From Amycolatopsis jejuensis (GTDB lineage Bacteria > Actinomycetota > Actinomycetes > Mycobacteriales > Pseudonocardiaceae): a DNA stretch of 64,000 nt. Each line of letters starts with the position of its first letter. The first letter of the stretch is position 1. A program made the translations under genes and the position numbers. Of this stretch, positions 1 to 7,442 are shown in pieces. The DNA lies in contig NZ_JNYZ01000028.1 in assembly GCF_000717335.1 (NCBI RefSeq), positions 1-64,000 of the forward strand, given 5' to 3'. The notes beneath the pieces are model-generated. The model had not been told where the DNA came from. It searched no databases and worked only from the letters and a program-made list of their open reading frames with translations.

Positions 1-44
1 GCCCAGCCCAGCCCAGCCCAGCCCAGCCCAGCCCAGCCCAGCCC
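1..44. repeat. Pentanucleotide tandem repeat (GCCCA)n
   Basis: Eight perfect copies of GCCCA plus a partial GCCC run from the first base of the window, so the array may extend further left. It ends about ten bases beyond the stop codon of the TetR gene on the minus strand. A perfect short array like this is a candidate variable-number locus, or the tail of a longer intergenic repeat. No coding role is visible. Confidence 0.9.
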
Positions 45-53
45 GCGGCTCGC

Positions 54-656
54 TCAGGGCAGCATGCGGTGCCAGATCCCGATGCACACCTCGCTCGCCC
101 GCGACAGGTCGTTCCCGGCCGCGGAGGCGTGGTAGAGCGTGCGCTCGGTCATCCAGCACAACGCCCGCGCCACGTCCGCCGCCGATCCGGGCCCGGTGCC
201 GGGCAGTCCGGCGCCGGACAGTACCTCGGTCATCGCGGCGATGTAGCGTTCCACCGTTTCTGCCCACCGGGCACCGACTTCCGGGATCACCGCGCCCAGT
301 TCGACGGCGGCCCGCATCACCACGCCGTGCCGGGCCCACGAGCGCTCGGTGTTGCGCACAGCCTGCGCGATGCGCTCGCGTGGCTCGGCGGCGGTGTCGG
401 CTTCGGTGGTCGCGGCGTCGTCGGCGATCTCCTCCACCGTGCGGCCGACCAGCGCGGTGAGCACGTCCCGTTTGGACCCGAAGTAGAAATACAGCGCGTT
501 GCGGGTGATCCCGGCGGCGCGGGCGAGCGATTCGACGGTGACGTCGTCGAGACTCCGGGTGCCGAGCTGCTCCTCGGCGGCGTCGAGGATGGCCTGTTCC
601 CGCAGGTCGCCCTTGCGCGGTGCGTCCCGGCGGCGCCGGCGGGAGGCGTCGGTCAT
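54..656 (-). CDS. TetR/AcrR family transcriptional regulator
   Basis: This 200-residue protein has the size and layout of a one-domain TetR repressor. An Arg-rich N-terminal arm (residues 6-15) is followed by a helix-turn-helix at about 40-60, with the family pattern TVESLARAAGITRNALYFYF and then GSKRDVL. The rest is a helical ligand and dimer domain of unknown ligand, similar in style to EthR-like regulators. It begins just downstream of the remains of an SDR gene on the same strand, with no stop codon between the SDR C-terminal reading and this ATG. The pair was therefore probably an SDR-regulator unit before the SDR decayed. The ATG at 656 is the natural start. The target is unknown. Confidence 0.85.
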   Translation of the reverse strand: MTDASRRRRRDAPRKGDLREQAILDAAEEQLGTRSLDDVTVESLARAAGITRNALYFYFGSKRDVLTALVGRTVEEIADDAATTEADTAAEPRERIAQAVRNTERSWARHGVVMRAAVELGAVIPEVGARWAETVERYIAAMTEVLSGAGLPGTGPGSAADVARALCWMTERTLYHASAAGNDLSRASEVCIGIWHRMLP

Positions 657-682
657 GCCGCGGGATGATAGCCGGGCTCGGC

Positions 683-1338
683 CGGGAAGCTGTGCGCCGT
701 CGGGGAAATCGGTCGACCTGGTCAGCTCGGCCCATTCCCGGATGTCCTGGTCGACGGCCGCGCGCCCGTGCGTGACGAGGCGCAGCGCGTCGGAGCCGAG
801 GAGGAGATGGGCGCGCGTCGATGATCTTCAAGACCGCTTCGGCGGCCTTCGCCGGATTGCCGAAGCTGGCGGCCGCTGGCGGCGCGGCGATGGTCCCGGA
901 TCGGGTCCATGACCTCGTCGTAGTCCGGGATGGACCGCCCGGTGCAGACCATCGAGCGACCGGCCCACCCGGTGCGGAACGACCCGGGCGCGACCGCGGT
1001 CCCGTGGATCCCGAGGTGTTCACCTCCTTGCCGAGCGTTTCGAGCAGCCCTTCGAGCGCATGCTTGCCAGCCTGGTAGAACGCGGTGCCGGGCACCGTGA
1101 TCAGGCCGGCGATCGAGGTGACGCCGAGCAGGTGCCCACGACGGCGCGGCCGCATCGCGGGCAGGACGGCCTTGAGCGTCGCCACCGCGCCGAACACGTT
1201 CACCTCGAACCGGTCCCGCAGCTCGTCCATCGTGGACTCTTCGAAGTTGCCTTCGAGCCCGTATCCGGCGTTGGCGATGGCGACCCAGCCGAGGCCGGAG
1301 CTCACGCCGGTGATGAGGAAAGTCCTGGTCAGGACACT
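683..1338 (-). pseudogene. Decayed short-chain dehydrogenase (SDR) gene
   Basis: Read leftward, fragments of one SDR appear in different frames. The nucleotide-binding start TFLITGVSSGLG (about 1320) is followed at once by AIANAGYG, the motif normally about 70 residues later, so an internal deletion has removed the middle of the Rossmann fold. The frame continues through FEVNVFGAV and the active-site stretch TSIAGLITVPGTAFYQAGKH. It then shifts near 1020 (VAPGSFRTGWAGRSM in another frame) and again near 800, ending in HLLLGSD-like and REWAELTRSTDFPD pieces. The start codon is also missing: an in-frame TAG lies just upstream. With at least one deletion and two frameshifts, this is clearly dead. 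Confidence 0.85.
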
Positions 1339-1364
1339 AGTCTACGTAAAGTCGAGAAAAGTCG

Positions 1365-2698
1365 TCACGATGACCATTCGGTCAGCTGAGCCATGACGTC
1401 CGCGGGTATCACCGGAGCCAGCCCGCCCCCGCCGAGGAGGTTGACGACCGGGCTGGTGGCGGCGCGCACCACACTGCCGCCCGGCGCGACGTCGAGGAGG
1501 CCGGTGTAGGTGGAAATGTCGTGGTAGAGGTCGCCGTGGCGGGCTTCGAGCCCGGCGGTGACGCGTGTGGCGGGGGAGCGGGCGCCGAACACCCGCTGCT
1601 GCACGATGAAGCCGCCGTCGGCCGCTGCGGCGCGGACCCGGTGCGCCCATTCGCGCGGGTCGAGTTCGGCGCCGAGGGAAACGGATTTACCGCCGTAGTC
1701 CCAGCTTTCTTGAGGACGAAACATTCCCGTTCGGCGATTACCCGGGCAGTTCTGCTTTCGTCGAGCCGGCGCGTCCAGGGTAGTTCTTCGACGGCTTTGC
1801 GTTCCCGGTCGTCGAGCCCGGCCCGGTCGGCGAGCTGCTCGTTTTCGGCGCATTCCGACAGCCGGGCGAAAAGTGCTTTCTGTTCGAGGATTCCGTTGAC
1901 CGGATTGGCGAGGACGAAGTCTCCCGGCGCCTTGAGTGCCCGGGCGAACGGGGATCCGGCGGGAGTCCGATGGGCCCAGATGTGCCGGTAGAGGATGTCG
2001 GACCGGGATGGCTCGCATGTCGTCGGCTGGAGTACTGCCGCCGGATTTCCCTTGGCGGTGAAGTGTTCGGCAAGCCGGCGTAGTTCGCTAGCCTGCGCGT
2101 CGCCTGGGCGGGCGATGATTGCGATGCTCGGGTTTTCCTTCTTGCCACCGCGGAGCCGGTAGAAATGGACCAGGGTTTCGCGGAGGTCTTCCATGTGGCT
2201 GCCGCTGCGATCGACCAGGTCAGCCGCGGTCCACGACGGAATTCCGCGTTCTTCGGCGGCGGCCCGGATCCAGCTGTGCGTTGCGAGATCGGCATACGCC
2301 TGCATTGCCGGGATTGTTGTGTTGATTTCGAGCGCCCGAGGTTTCCCGTCTTTCCCGGAGCGGAGGAAATCGACCCGCGCGAGCACTGCCGGGCAAGGTG
2401 CGGAGGTGAACAGCTTCTCCATTGCCTCCCCTTCGAGCCCCTGGAACGGTCTGCCCAGCGGCTCGCCGGTGTGCGCGGCGACCTTCACGGCCGCCGAAAG
2501 AATGGCTTTCGCCTGCGCGGCAACGTATTCGAGCGTTTCCCGGGGAACGACCTGAGGCTCGCAGACGAGTGGGATCGGGACCGTCGAGCCGTCTGCTTTC
2601 CGCACGGTCATCCCGTGCGCCCACGCGTCCGCGGCGGCTGCGCGGCCGACGGATAGCAGTTGCTCCGGAGTGAAGTGCCGGGGGAGGGAAATGGTCAT
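1365..2698 (-). pseudogene. Circularly permuted ATP-grasp (glutathionylspermidine-synthase-like) protein, frameshifted
   Basis: The frame opened by the ATG at 2698 runs for about 330 residues with good family sequence, including PRALEINTTIPAMQAYADLA, and reaches ECFVLKK. The expected continuation (SWDYGGKSVSLGAELDPREW, GGFIVQQRVFG, DISTYTGLLD, SPVVNLLGGGGLAP) lies in the next frame. One base appears to be lost near 1700-1707, within the sequence AAAGCTGGGAC. Restoring it gives KKAWDYGGKS, an expected ATP-grasp phosphate-contact segment. Intact relatives are ATP-dependent carboxylate-amine ligases. The gene is divergent from an EgtA-like ligase and shares a 360-base operator region with it. 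It is either a recent inactivation or a sequencing error, because the rest of the gene is undecayed. Confidence 0.75.
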
Positions 2699-2754
2699 GG
2701 TGATCAGTCCTCACGGGTAGGGCTTCGCCGGGGATTGACGGGCTGGCTCGATGA

Positions 2755-2787
2755 ATGCAGTATAACTGCAATGCAGTCTTACTGCAT
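2755..2787. promoter_or_regulatory. Tandem palindromic operator between ATP-grasp and EgtA-like genes
   Basis: Two inverted repeats of the same kind abut. The first, 2755-2771, is ATGCAGT-ATA-ACTGCAA with one mismatch in the arms. The second, 2771-2787, is ATGCAGT-CTT-ACTGCAT with perfect 7-base arms. Their centres are 16 bases apart. The AT-rich sites sit about 60 bases upstream of the minus-strand ATP-grasp gene. Two adjacent dyads suggest cooperative binding of a dimeric repressor. The regulator is not identifiable from the sequence; no regulator gene adjoins this site. Confidence 0.7.
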
Positions 2788-2879
2788 CTACCGGACTTCT
2801 GGAGGCGACCATGCCCACTCCTCCGCTCTACACTGCTGACCTGCGAAAACGGCCGCGTCGGGGCTACCCGGCGAGTGCG

Positions 2880-2998
2880 CCGGTACTCGACGCGGTCTTC
2901 GATCGGCCTTTCCGCACCGCCGCCCGGCCGAGTTTCCGGCCCGGTGGGCAGCCGGACTTGAATCCGCCGCCGCGGGGGTCGGTCACGAAGCTGCTCGG
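2880..2998 (+). pseudogene. Partial upstream duplicate of the EgtA-like gene
   Basis: About 120 bases here match 3181-3300 inside the following gene at roughly 80 percent by eye, offset by 300 bases. The translation reads VLDAVFDRPFRTAARPSF against VLDAVFDLPFRTAARPSF downstream, and then continues as GSVTKLLG against ESVTKLLA. The piece sits in the leader of the real gene, has no catalytic residues and cannot make a functional enzyme. It is a scar of tandem duplication or of replacement of an earlier gene copy. Confidence 0.75.
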
Positions 2999-3060
2999 CA
3001 GGAGTCGGGACCGGGATCTCACCCCTCGAGGCAGTTCGGCGCTACCCGGTGGGCAGAGAC

Positions 3061-4107
3061 ATGGCTGATGCACCGGTGTGCGACGTCGTCCAGCAGATGT
3101 TCCGGCCCGGTCCAGGCCTTGGCGTGGGGGTCGAGGTCGAGATGATCCCGTCCTTCGCCGACGGCTCGCCGGTTCCGCCCGCGGTGCTCGACGCGGTCTT
3201 CGACCTGCCCTTCCGCACCGCCGCTCGGCCGAGTTTCGAGCCCGGCGGGCAGCTGGAGCTGAGCCCGCCGCCACAGGAGTCCGTCACGAAACTGCTCGCC
3301 GAGCTCGACCGGATTCTGGCGCGGGCCCGGGAGCTGGCGGCGTCCGCCGGGGTCGGTCTTGCTGCTTGCGGGACCGACCCGGGCCGCTCGTGCGCCGACG
3401 TCCCGCTGCGCCTGTGCACCGATCGCTACCTCGCGATGCAGCACGACTTCGACCGGTCCGGCGCGGACGGGCGGCGGATGATGCGCTTGACCGCGTCCCT
3501 GCAGGTCGCCGTCGATCTGCAGCCCGGGGCCGCCGGCCGCGAGCAGTGGCTGGTGGCCAACCTGGCCGGACCCGCGCTCGCCGCGGCCTTCGCCAACTCA
3601 CCCCATCTCGACGGCCTCCCGGCGGCCACCCCCGGCACGAGAACCCGGATCTGGCAAGGCATCGACGCCGCCCGGACCGGCTACGACGGCCGTCACCTCG
3701 ACCCGGACGACCCGGTCGGCGCCTACACCGCCTTCGCCGCGGCCGCCCCGCGGTTGCCGATCCCGCCTGCCGCGGCCGGCGCCTATCACCTCGGCACGCT
3801 CTTTCCACCGGTTCGCCCGCGCGGCGGCTACCTCGAGGTCCGCTACCTCGACGCCCAGCCACCCGGCCGCATCGCCGCCGCGGTCACGGCGGTCGCCGTC
3901 CTGCTGCTGGAACCGGTCACCCGCCGCGCGGCCGTGGACCTGCTGCTGCCGAACCTCGGCCGGATGTCCGGGCAGTGGACCCTTGCCGCGCAAGGAAACG
4001 TCCCCGAAACCGGTCCGCTGCTCGACCTCATCGCCGCCGGGAAACGCCGGATGCCGCGCGGTTTCCTGCCGGACCGGCTCACCACAACGAATAGGGAGAC
4101 CCCGTGA
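3061..4107 (+). CDS. EgtA-like glutamate-cysteine ligase family protein (GCS2)
   Basis: This 348-residue protein resembles EgtA, the actinobacterial enzyme that joins glutamate and cysteine to give gamma-glutamylcysteine. Visible hallmarks are the N-terminal strand GVGVEVEMIP (21-30) with its acidic metal ligands, the segment DRYLAMQHDFD (about 121-131), MMRLTASLQVAVDLQ (140-154), and a TRTRIWQGIDAARTGYD region. It is somewhat shorter than typical EgtA. The ATG at 3061 is preferred over an upstream in-frame GTG at 3049. Its stop overlaps the GTG of the MAPEG gene by four bases, so the genes are translationally coupled. No ergothioneine genes (egtB, egtC, egtD) lie nearby, so the product could feed a different thiol or peptide. 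Confidence 0.75.
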   Translation: MADAPVCDVVQQMFRPGPGLGVGVEVEMIPSFADGSPVPPAVLDAVFDLPFRTAARPSFEPGGQLELSPPPQESVTKLLAELDRILARARELAASAGVGLAACGTDPGRSCADVPLRLCTDRYLAMQHDFDRSGADGRRMMRLTASLQVAVDLQPGAAGREQWLVANLAGPALAAAFANSPHLDGLPAATPGTRTRIWQGIDAARTGYDGRHLDPDDPVGAYTAFAAAAPRLPIPPAAAGAYHLGTLFPPVRPRGGYLEVRYLDAQPPGRIAAAVTAVAVLLLEPVTRRAAVDLLLPNLGRMSGQWTLAAQGNVPETGPLLDLIAAGKRRMPRGFLPDRLTTTNRETP

Positions 4108-4496
4108 CCCTCGCCCTCATCTGCGCCGCCGTTCTTGCCGCGCTGGTGTTCCTCCTCGGCGCGAACGTCACCCGCCTGCGCGCGGCCGGTGCCAAGACCG
4201 GCGCGCCGTTCGCCCCGGATGACCCCGCCGATCCGCTGTACAAGGCGATCCGGGCGCACGGAAACGCGATCGAGTACATCCCGACCCTCCTGGTCCTCTT
4301 CGTCCTCGACGCGGCCCGCGCTCCCGCCTGGACACTCGTGTTCGTCATCGGCGCCACCCTCGCCCGCCTCGCGCACGCCGCCGGAATGCTGACGACGCCG
4401 ACCCTGGCCGTACCCACTCCGCTGCGCGTGGCCGGCGCGTCCGGCACTTACCTGTTCGGGGTCGCCCTCGTGGTGACGCTGGTGAGCACCTTGTGA
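4104..4496 (+). CDS. MAPEG family membrane protein
   Basis: A 130-residue integral membrane protein with about four hydrophobic helices, the size of MAPEG proteins (membrane-associated proteins in eicosanoid and glutathione metabolism). The pattern IRAHGNAIEYIPTLLVLFVL (about 50-69) is the family signature (R-x-x-GN-x-x-E-x-x-P). Eukaryotic relatives are glutathione transferases and peroxidases; bacterial members are poorly characterised. Its coupling (GTGA overlap on both sides) to an EgtA-like gamma-glutamylcysteine ligase and to an exporter suggests it acts on a thiol-containing product at the membrane. That role is inferred from context only. Confidence 0.8.
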   Translation: MTLALICAAVLAALVFLLGANVTRLRAAGAKTGAPFAPDDPADPLYKAIRAHGNAIEYIPTLLVLFVLDAARAPAWTLVFVIGATLARLAHAAGMLTTPTLAVPTPLRVAGASGTYLFGVALVVTLVSTL

Positions 4497-5641
4497 CCAC
4501 CGCGCTGCGGCTGTACCTGGCCGGGCAGCTGGCGTCGGTCGCGTGCTCGTGGGCGCAGGTCGTCGCGCTTTCGGTGGTGGCGGTGCGGATCGACCCGGCG
4601 TTGCTCGGCTGGGTCGTCGCCGCGCAGTTCCTGCCGAGTCTGCTGCTCGGGCCGTGGTTCGGCGTCGTCGCGGACCGGTACGACCGGCGCGTCCTGCTGA
4701 TCGGGGCCGAGGCCGGGCTCGGGCTCGTGGCTGTCGGATACGCGACGGCACAGGCCTGCGACGCGCTCGACCGTCCGGTTCTGCTCGGCGCGGCTACCGC
4801 TTGGGGGATCCTGAACGCGCTGGACACCCCTGCGCGCCAAGCATTGCTGCCCAGCCTGGCGCCCGGTGCGGCCGTCCGGTTGCCAGCGCTCACCGGCGTC
4901 GTGCTGCTCACCGGGATGACCACCGGGTCGGCGCTGGGCGGATGGCTGGTCGCCACCGCGGGGCCGATGTGGGTGTTCGTGCTCAACGCAGGCTCGTTCG
5001 CCGCGGATGTCGTTGTGCTGCACCGGGTCGGCCGTCTCGTGGGAGCCCCGCCCCGCGCTGTCCGCGCTCGTGGGCAGCTGCGTGAAGGACTCCGTTATGT
5101 CCTGGTCACGCCGCCGCTGCGGACGTCGATGCTCGCGCTCGCGGTGATCGGCACCTTCGCGATGACGTTCCCGGTCTCCGTTCCCTTGCTGGCAACCGGA
5201 ACCTTCGCCGGTGACCCGGCCTTCGTCGGTACCGCCATCGCCACCGTGACCGGAGGTTCCCTGGCCGGTGCGGCGGGCATGGCGGTAAAAGCACCCCGGC
5301 GCAACCTGGGCGGCGTCGCGGCACTGGCGCTCGCGATGTCCTCGGCCGGAGTCGCCGCCGCTCCTGGCCCGTTCTTCGCCCTCGCCGGGCTGGCCTTGGT
5401 CGGCGTGACCTGGTCGATCTACCTGACGTCGACCATCGCCGTCCTGCAGACCGCGGACCCGCGGTTCCTCGGGCGGGTGATGGCGCTGTTCGGCGTGCTT
5501 CTGGTGGGCAGCAACCCGATCGGCGGACCCATCGCCGCTGCGCTCGCCGAAGCCGCCGGGCCGCGCGCGCCGTTCGTGCTGGGCGCTGCCGCCGCCGGAG
5601 CCGGATGGCTGCTGCTCGGGAAGTGGTACTGGCACCCTTGA
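4493..5641 (+). CDS. MFS transporter (EntS-like group)
   Basis: A 382-residue protein made almost entirely of hydrophobic segments, consistent with 10-12 membrane helices. The motif ADRYDRRVLLIGAE after the second helix is the MFS loop 2-3 signature (D-R-x-x-R-R), and LNALDTPARQALLP is typical of the EntS-like exporters. Its GTG start overlaps the MAPEG stop by four bases, making a three-gene coupled operon. Placed last behind a ligase and a MAPEG protein, it is most simply the exporter of their product. Direction and substrate are inferred. Confidence 0.8.
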   Translation: MTTALRLYLAGQLASVACSWAQVVALSVVAVRIDPALLGWVVAAQFLPSLLLGPWFGVVADRYDRRVLLIGAEAGLGLVAVGYATAQACDALDRPVLLGAATAWGILNALDTPARQALLPSLAPGAAVRLPALTGVVLLTGMTTGSALGGWLVATAGPMWVFVLNAGSFAADVVVLHRVGRLVGAPPRAVRARGQLREGLRYVLVTPPLRTSMLALAVIGTFAMTFPVSVPLLATGTFAGDPAFVGTAIATVTGGSLAGAAGMAVKAPRRNLGGVAALALAMSSAGVAAAPGPFFALAGLALVGVTWSIYLTSTIAVLQTADPRFLGRVMALFGVLLVGSNPIGGPIAAALAEAAGPRAPFVLGAAAAGAGWLLLGKWYWHP

Positions 5642-5661
5642 ACGGAACTATGCTACGTTCT

Positions 5662-5676
5662 TGGTACTGAGTACCA
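5662..5676. promoter_or_regulatory. Perfect palindromic operator upstream of SDR gene
   Basis: TGGTACT-G-AGTACCA is a perfect inverted repeat with 7-base arms about one single base, located 32 bases before the SDR start and in the likely promoter. GGTAC and GTACC half-sites recur further apart at about 6550-6562, ahead of the TetR gene at 6596. That makes the TetR protein a possible binder, unproved. Confidence 0.6.
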
Positions 5677-5707
5677 CTTACGGATCCAAGTTCCCGAGGA
5701 GAAGATC

Positions 5708-6529
5708 ATGACCAAGACCGTCCTCGTCACCGGCACCTCCAGCGGGCTCGGCCGGGCCACCGCCAAGCTGTTCCACGCGCGCGGCTGGAACGTCATCGCG
5801 ACCATGCGCGCGGCGGACCGGGAAACCGAGCTCACGCAGTACGACCGGATGCTGGTGACCCGCCTTGACGTGCAGGACTCCGGGTCCGTCGAGGCCGCCG
5901 TCGCCGCCGGGGTGCAGCGGTTCGGCCGTATCGACGTGCTGGTGAACAACGCGGGTTACGGCGCTTACGGCCCGCTCGAAGCGACGTCGGAAGAGAAGAT
6001 CCGGCGCCAGTTCGACGTCAACGTGGTCGGCCTGCTCACCACCACGCGGGCGGTGCTGCCCCATTTCCGGGGCAACGGCAGCGGCGCGATCGTCAACGTC
6101 TCGTCGATCGGCGGGCGGGTCACCTTCCCGCTCGGCGCGCTGTACCACGGCAGCAAGTTCGCCGTGGAAGGGCTTTCGGAGTCGCTGGCGTACGAGCTCG
6201 GCGCGCTCGGGATCCGCGTGAAAATCGTGGAGCCGGGCGGGATGAAGACCGATTTCGGGGGCCGTTCCCTGGACTTCAGCAACGATCCCGCGCTGGCCGA
6301 GTACCAGCCGCTCGTGCAGAACCTGCTCGGCGTGCTGGGTCCGATGATGGCAGCCGGGTCCGAGCCGGAGGACGTCGCGGAGATCGTCTACACCGCCGCC
6401 ACCGACGACAGCGACTGCCTGCGCTACGAGGCAGGCCCGGACGCCGAGCAGATCCTCGCGGCCCGGCGCACCACCGACGACGCCGGTTTCCTCGCCGGAA
6501 TGCGGGCCCGGTTCGGACTCGCCGGCTGA
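5708..6529 (+). CDS. Short-chain dehydrogenase/reductase
   Basis: A 273-residue classical SDR. It shows the cofactor motif TGTSSGLG (residues 8-15), NNAGYGAYG (about 81-89), the catalytic serine in NVSSIGG, and the active-site YHGSK (Tyr-x-x-x-Lys), followed by VEPGGMKTDFGG. These are features of the group of SDRs acting on hydrophobic alcohols or ketones; the substrate cannot be read from sequence. A purine-rich site (GAGGAG) lies just ahead of the ATG at 5708. Transcription is probably controlled through the palindrome at 5662-5676. A TetR gene follows 66 bases downstream on the same strand. Confidence 0.85.
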   Translation: MTKTVLVTGTSSGLGRATAKLFHARGWNVIATMRAADRETELTQYDRMLVTRLDVQDSGSVEAAVAAGVQRFGRIDVLVNNAGYGAYGPLEATSEEKIRRQFDVNVVGLLTTTRAVLPHFRGNGSGAIVNVSSIGGRVTFPLGALYHGSKFAVEGLSESLAYELGALGIRVKIVEPGGMKTDFGGRSLDFSNDPALAEYQPLVQNLLGVLGPMMAAGSEPEDVAEIVYTAATDDSDCLRYEAGPDAEQILAARRTTDDAGFLAGMRARFGLAG

Positions 6530-6562
6530 TCATCGGCCGGGTACTGGCCGGACCCGGGTACC

Positions 6563-6573
6563 GTTCCAGGAAC
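6563..6573. promoter_or_regulatory. Possible autoregulatory palindrome of the TetR gene
   Basis: GTTCC-A-GGAAC is a perfect 11-base dyad between the SDR stop and the TetR start, a usual position for self-repression. It is short and could arise by chance in GC-rich DNA. Confidence 0.3.
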
Positions 6574-6595
6574 CCAGTCACTCCGGAGGCACCCC

Positions 6596-7189
6596 ATGAC
6601 CACCAGCGGACGCGTCGGCGCGCGGGAGCTCGCGCGGCGAGCCATGATCGCGCAGATCGCCGCGATCGCGGTGGATCTGTTCGAGGAGCGCGGGTACGAC
6701 GAGACGACCGTCGAGGACATCTGCGCGGCCGCCGGAATCTCGCGGACCAGCTTCTTCCGCTACTTCCCCGCGAAGGAAGACGTCCTGCTGCGCGACTTCA
6801 CCGAACTCTCGGACCTCCTGCTCGAAGCCCTGGAAGCCCGCCCGCGCCGGGAGGCCCCGTGGACCGCCCTGCGCAAGGCGATCATCCCGCTGGCCGACCG
6901 CTACCAGTCCGACGACGTCCGCGTCCGGCGCATCCTCGGGCTCCTCATCGGCACCCCGACGCTCGGCGCATTCCACCAGGACAAACTGGCCCGCTGGGGA
7001 AAGCAGCTGCGGCCGGAAGTCGCGCGTCGGCTGGGTACCGATCCGGACGACACGACCGATCCGGCACCTGCCGCGCTGATCGCTTCGGCGTTCGCCTGCC
7101 TGGACGCCGCGCTCGCCGCTTGGGTGGCTGCCGAGGGAGAGCAGGAGCTGGCTCCGCTGGTGGACCGTGCCATGGGGGTTCTCGGCTGA
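6596..7189 (+). CDS. TetR/AcrR family transcriptional regulator
   Basis: A 197-residue TetR protein. The N-terminal DNA-binding domain shows ALDLFEERG-like spacing (AIAVDLFEERGYDETTVEDI) and then the recognition helix CAAAGISRTSFFRYFPAKED, ending near residue 62. The C-terminal domain is Ala-rich and helical, as in the group containing MftR-like regulators, but the ligand is unknown. It starts at an ATG with a GGAGG site eight bases upstream. It lies downstream of the SDR on the same strand, so the SDR is the nearest candidate target. Confidence 0.85.
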   Translation: MTTSGRVGARELARRAMIAQIAAIAVDLFEERGYDETTVEDICAAAGISRTSFFRYFPAKEDVLLRDFTELSDLLLEALEARPRREAPWTALRKAIIPLADRYQSDDVRVRRILGLLIGTPTLGAFHQDKLARWGKQLRPEVARRLGTDPDDTTDPAPAALIASAFACLDAALAAWVAAEGEQELAPLVDRAMGVLG

Positions 7190-7211
7190 CCCCGGGTCGG
7201 CGGTGTTGGGG

Positions 7212-7395
7212 TTCCGTGAAGGGAACCTTCACGGAATGTGGGGCACGGAATGTGGGGCTGTGAAGGTGGCCTTCACGGAATGTGGGGCTGTGAAGGGAAC
7301 CATGAGGGAATCTGAGTCCGTGATGGTTCCCTTCACGGAAGCGGGGCTGTGAAGGGAACCTTGAGGGAATCTGATTCCGTGAAGGTTCCCTTCAC
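7212..7395. repeat. Array of palindromic intergenic repeats (GTGAAGGGAACC type)
   Basis: At least four hairpin units built from the same words follow each other. Unit 1 (7212-7236) is TTCCGTGAAGG-GAA-CCTTCACGGAA with perfect 11-base arms. Unit 2 (7260-7276) is GTGAAGG-TGG-CCTTCAC. Unit 3 has 14-base arms GTGAAGGGAACCAT (7290-7303) and ATGGTTCCCTTCAC (7323-7336). Unit 4 has arms GTGAAGGGAACCTT (7349-7362) and AAGGTTCCCTTCAC (7382-7395). The spacer word GGAATGTGGGGC or GGAAGCGGGGC recurs between units. The array sits between two convergent genes and could terminate transcription from both sides. It looks like a dispersed REP-type element family. Confidence 0.85.
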
Positions 7396-7442
7396 GGAAG
7401 CGGGGCGGAGCGGGTGGTGGCCTCGGGGACCGGCGGCTCACC

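Noticed and set aside
3061..4107. Calling this gene egtA of ergothioneine synthesis.
   Set aside because: No egtB, egtC, egtD or egtE neighbours are present and the protein is shorter than usual, so only the family name is used.
7212..7395. A CRISPR array.
   Set aside because: Units are palindromic, unequal, lack unique spacers of constant length, and no cas genes are present.
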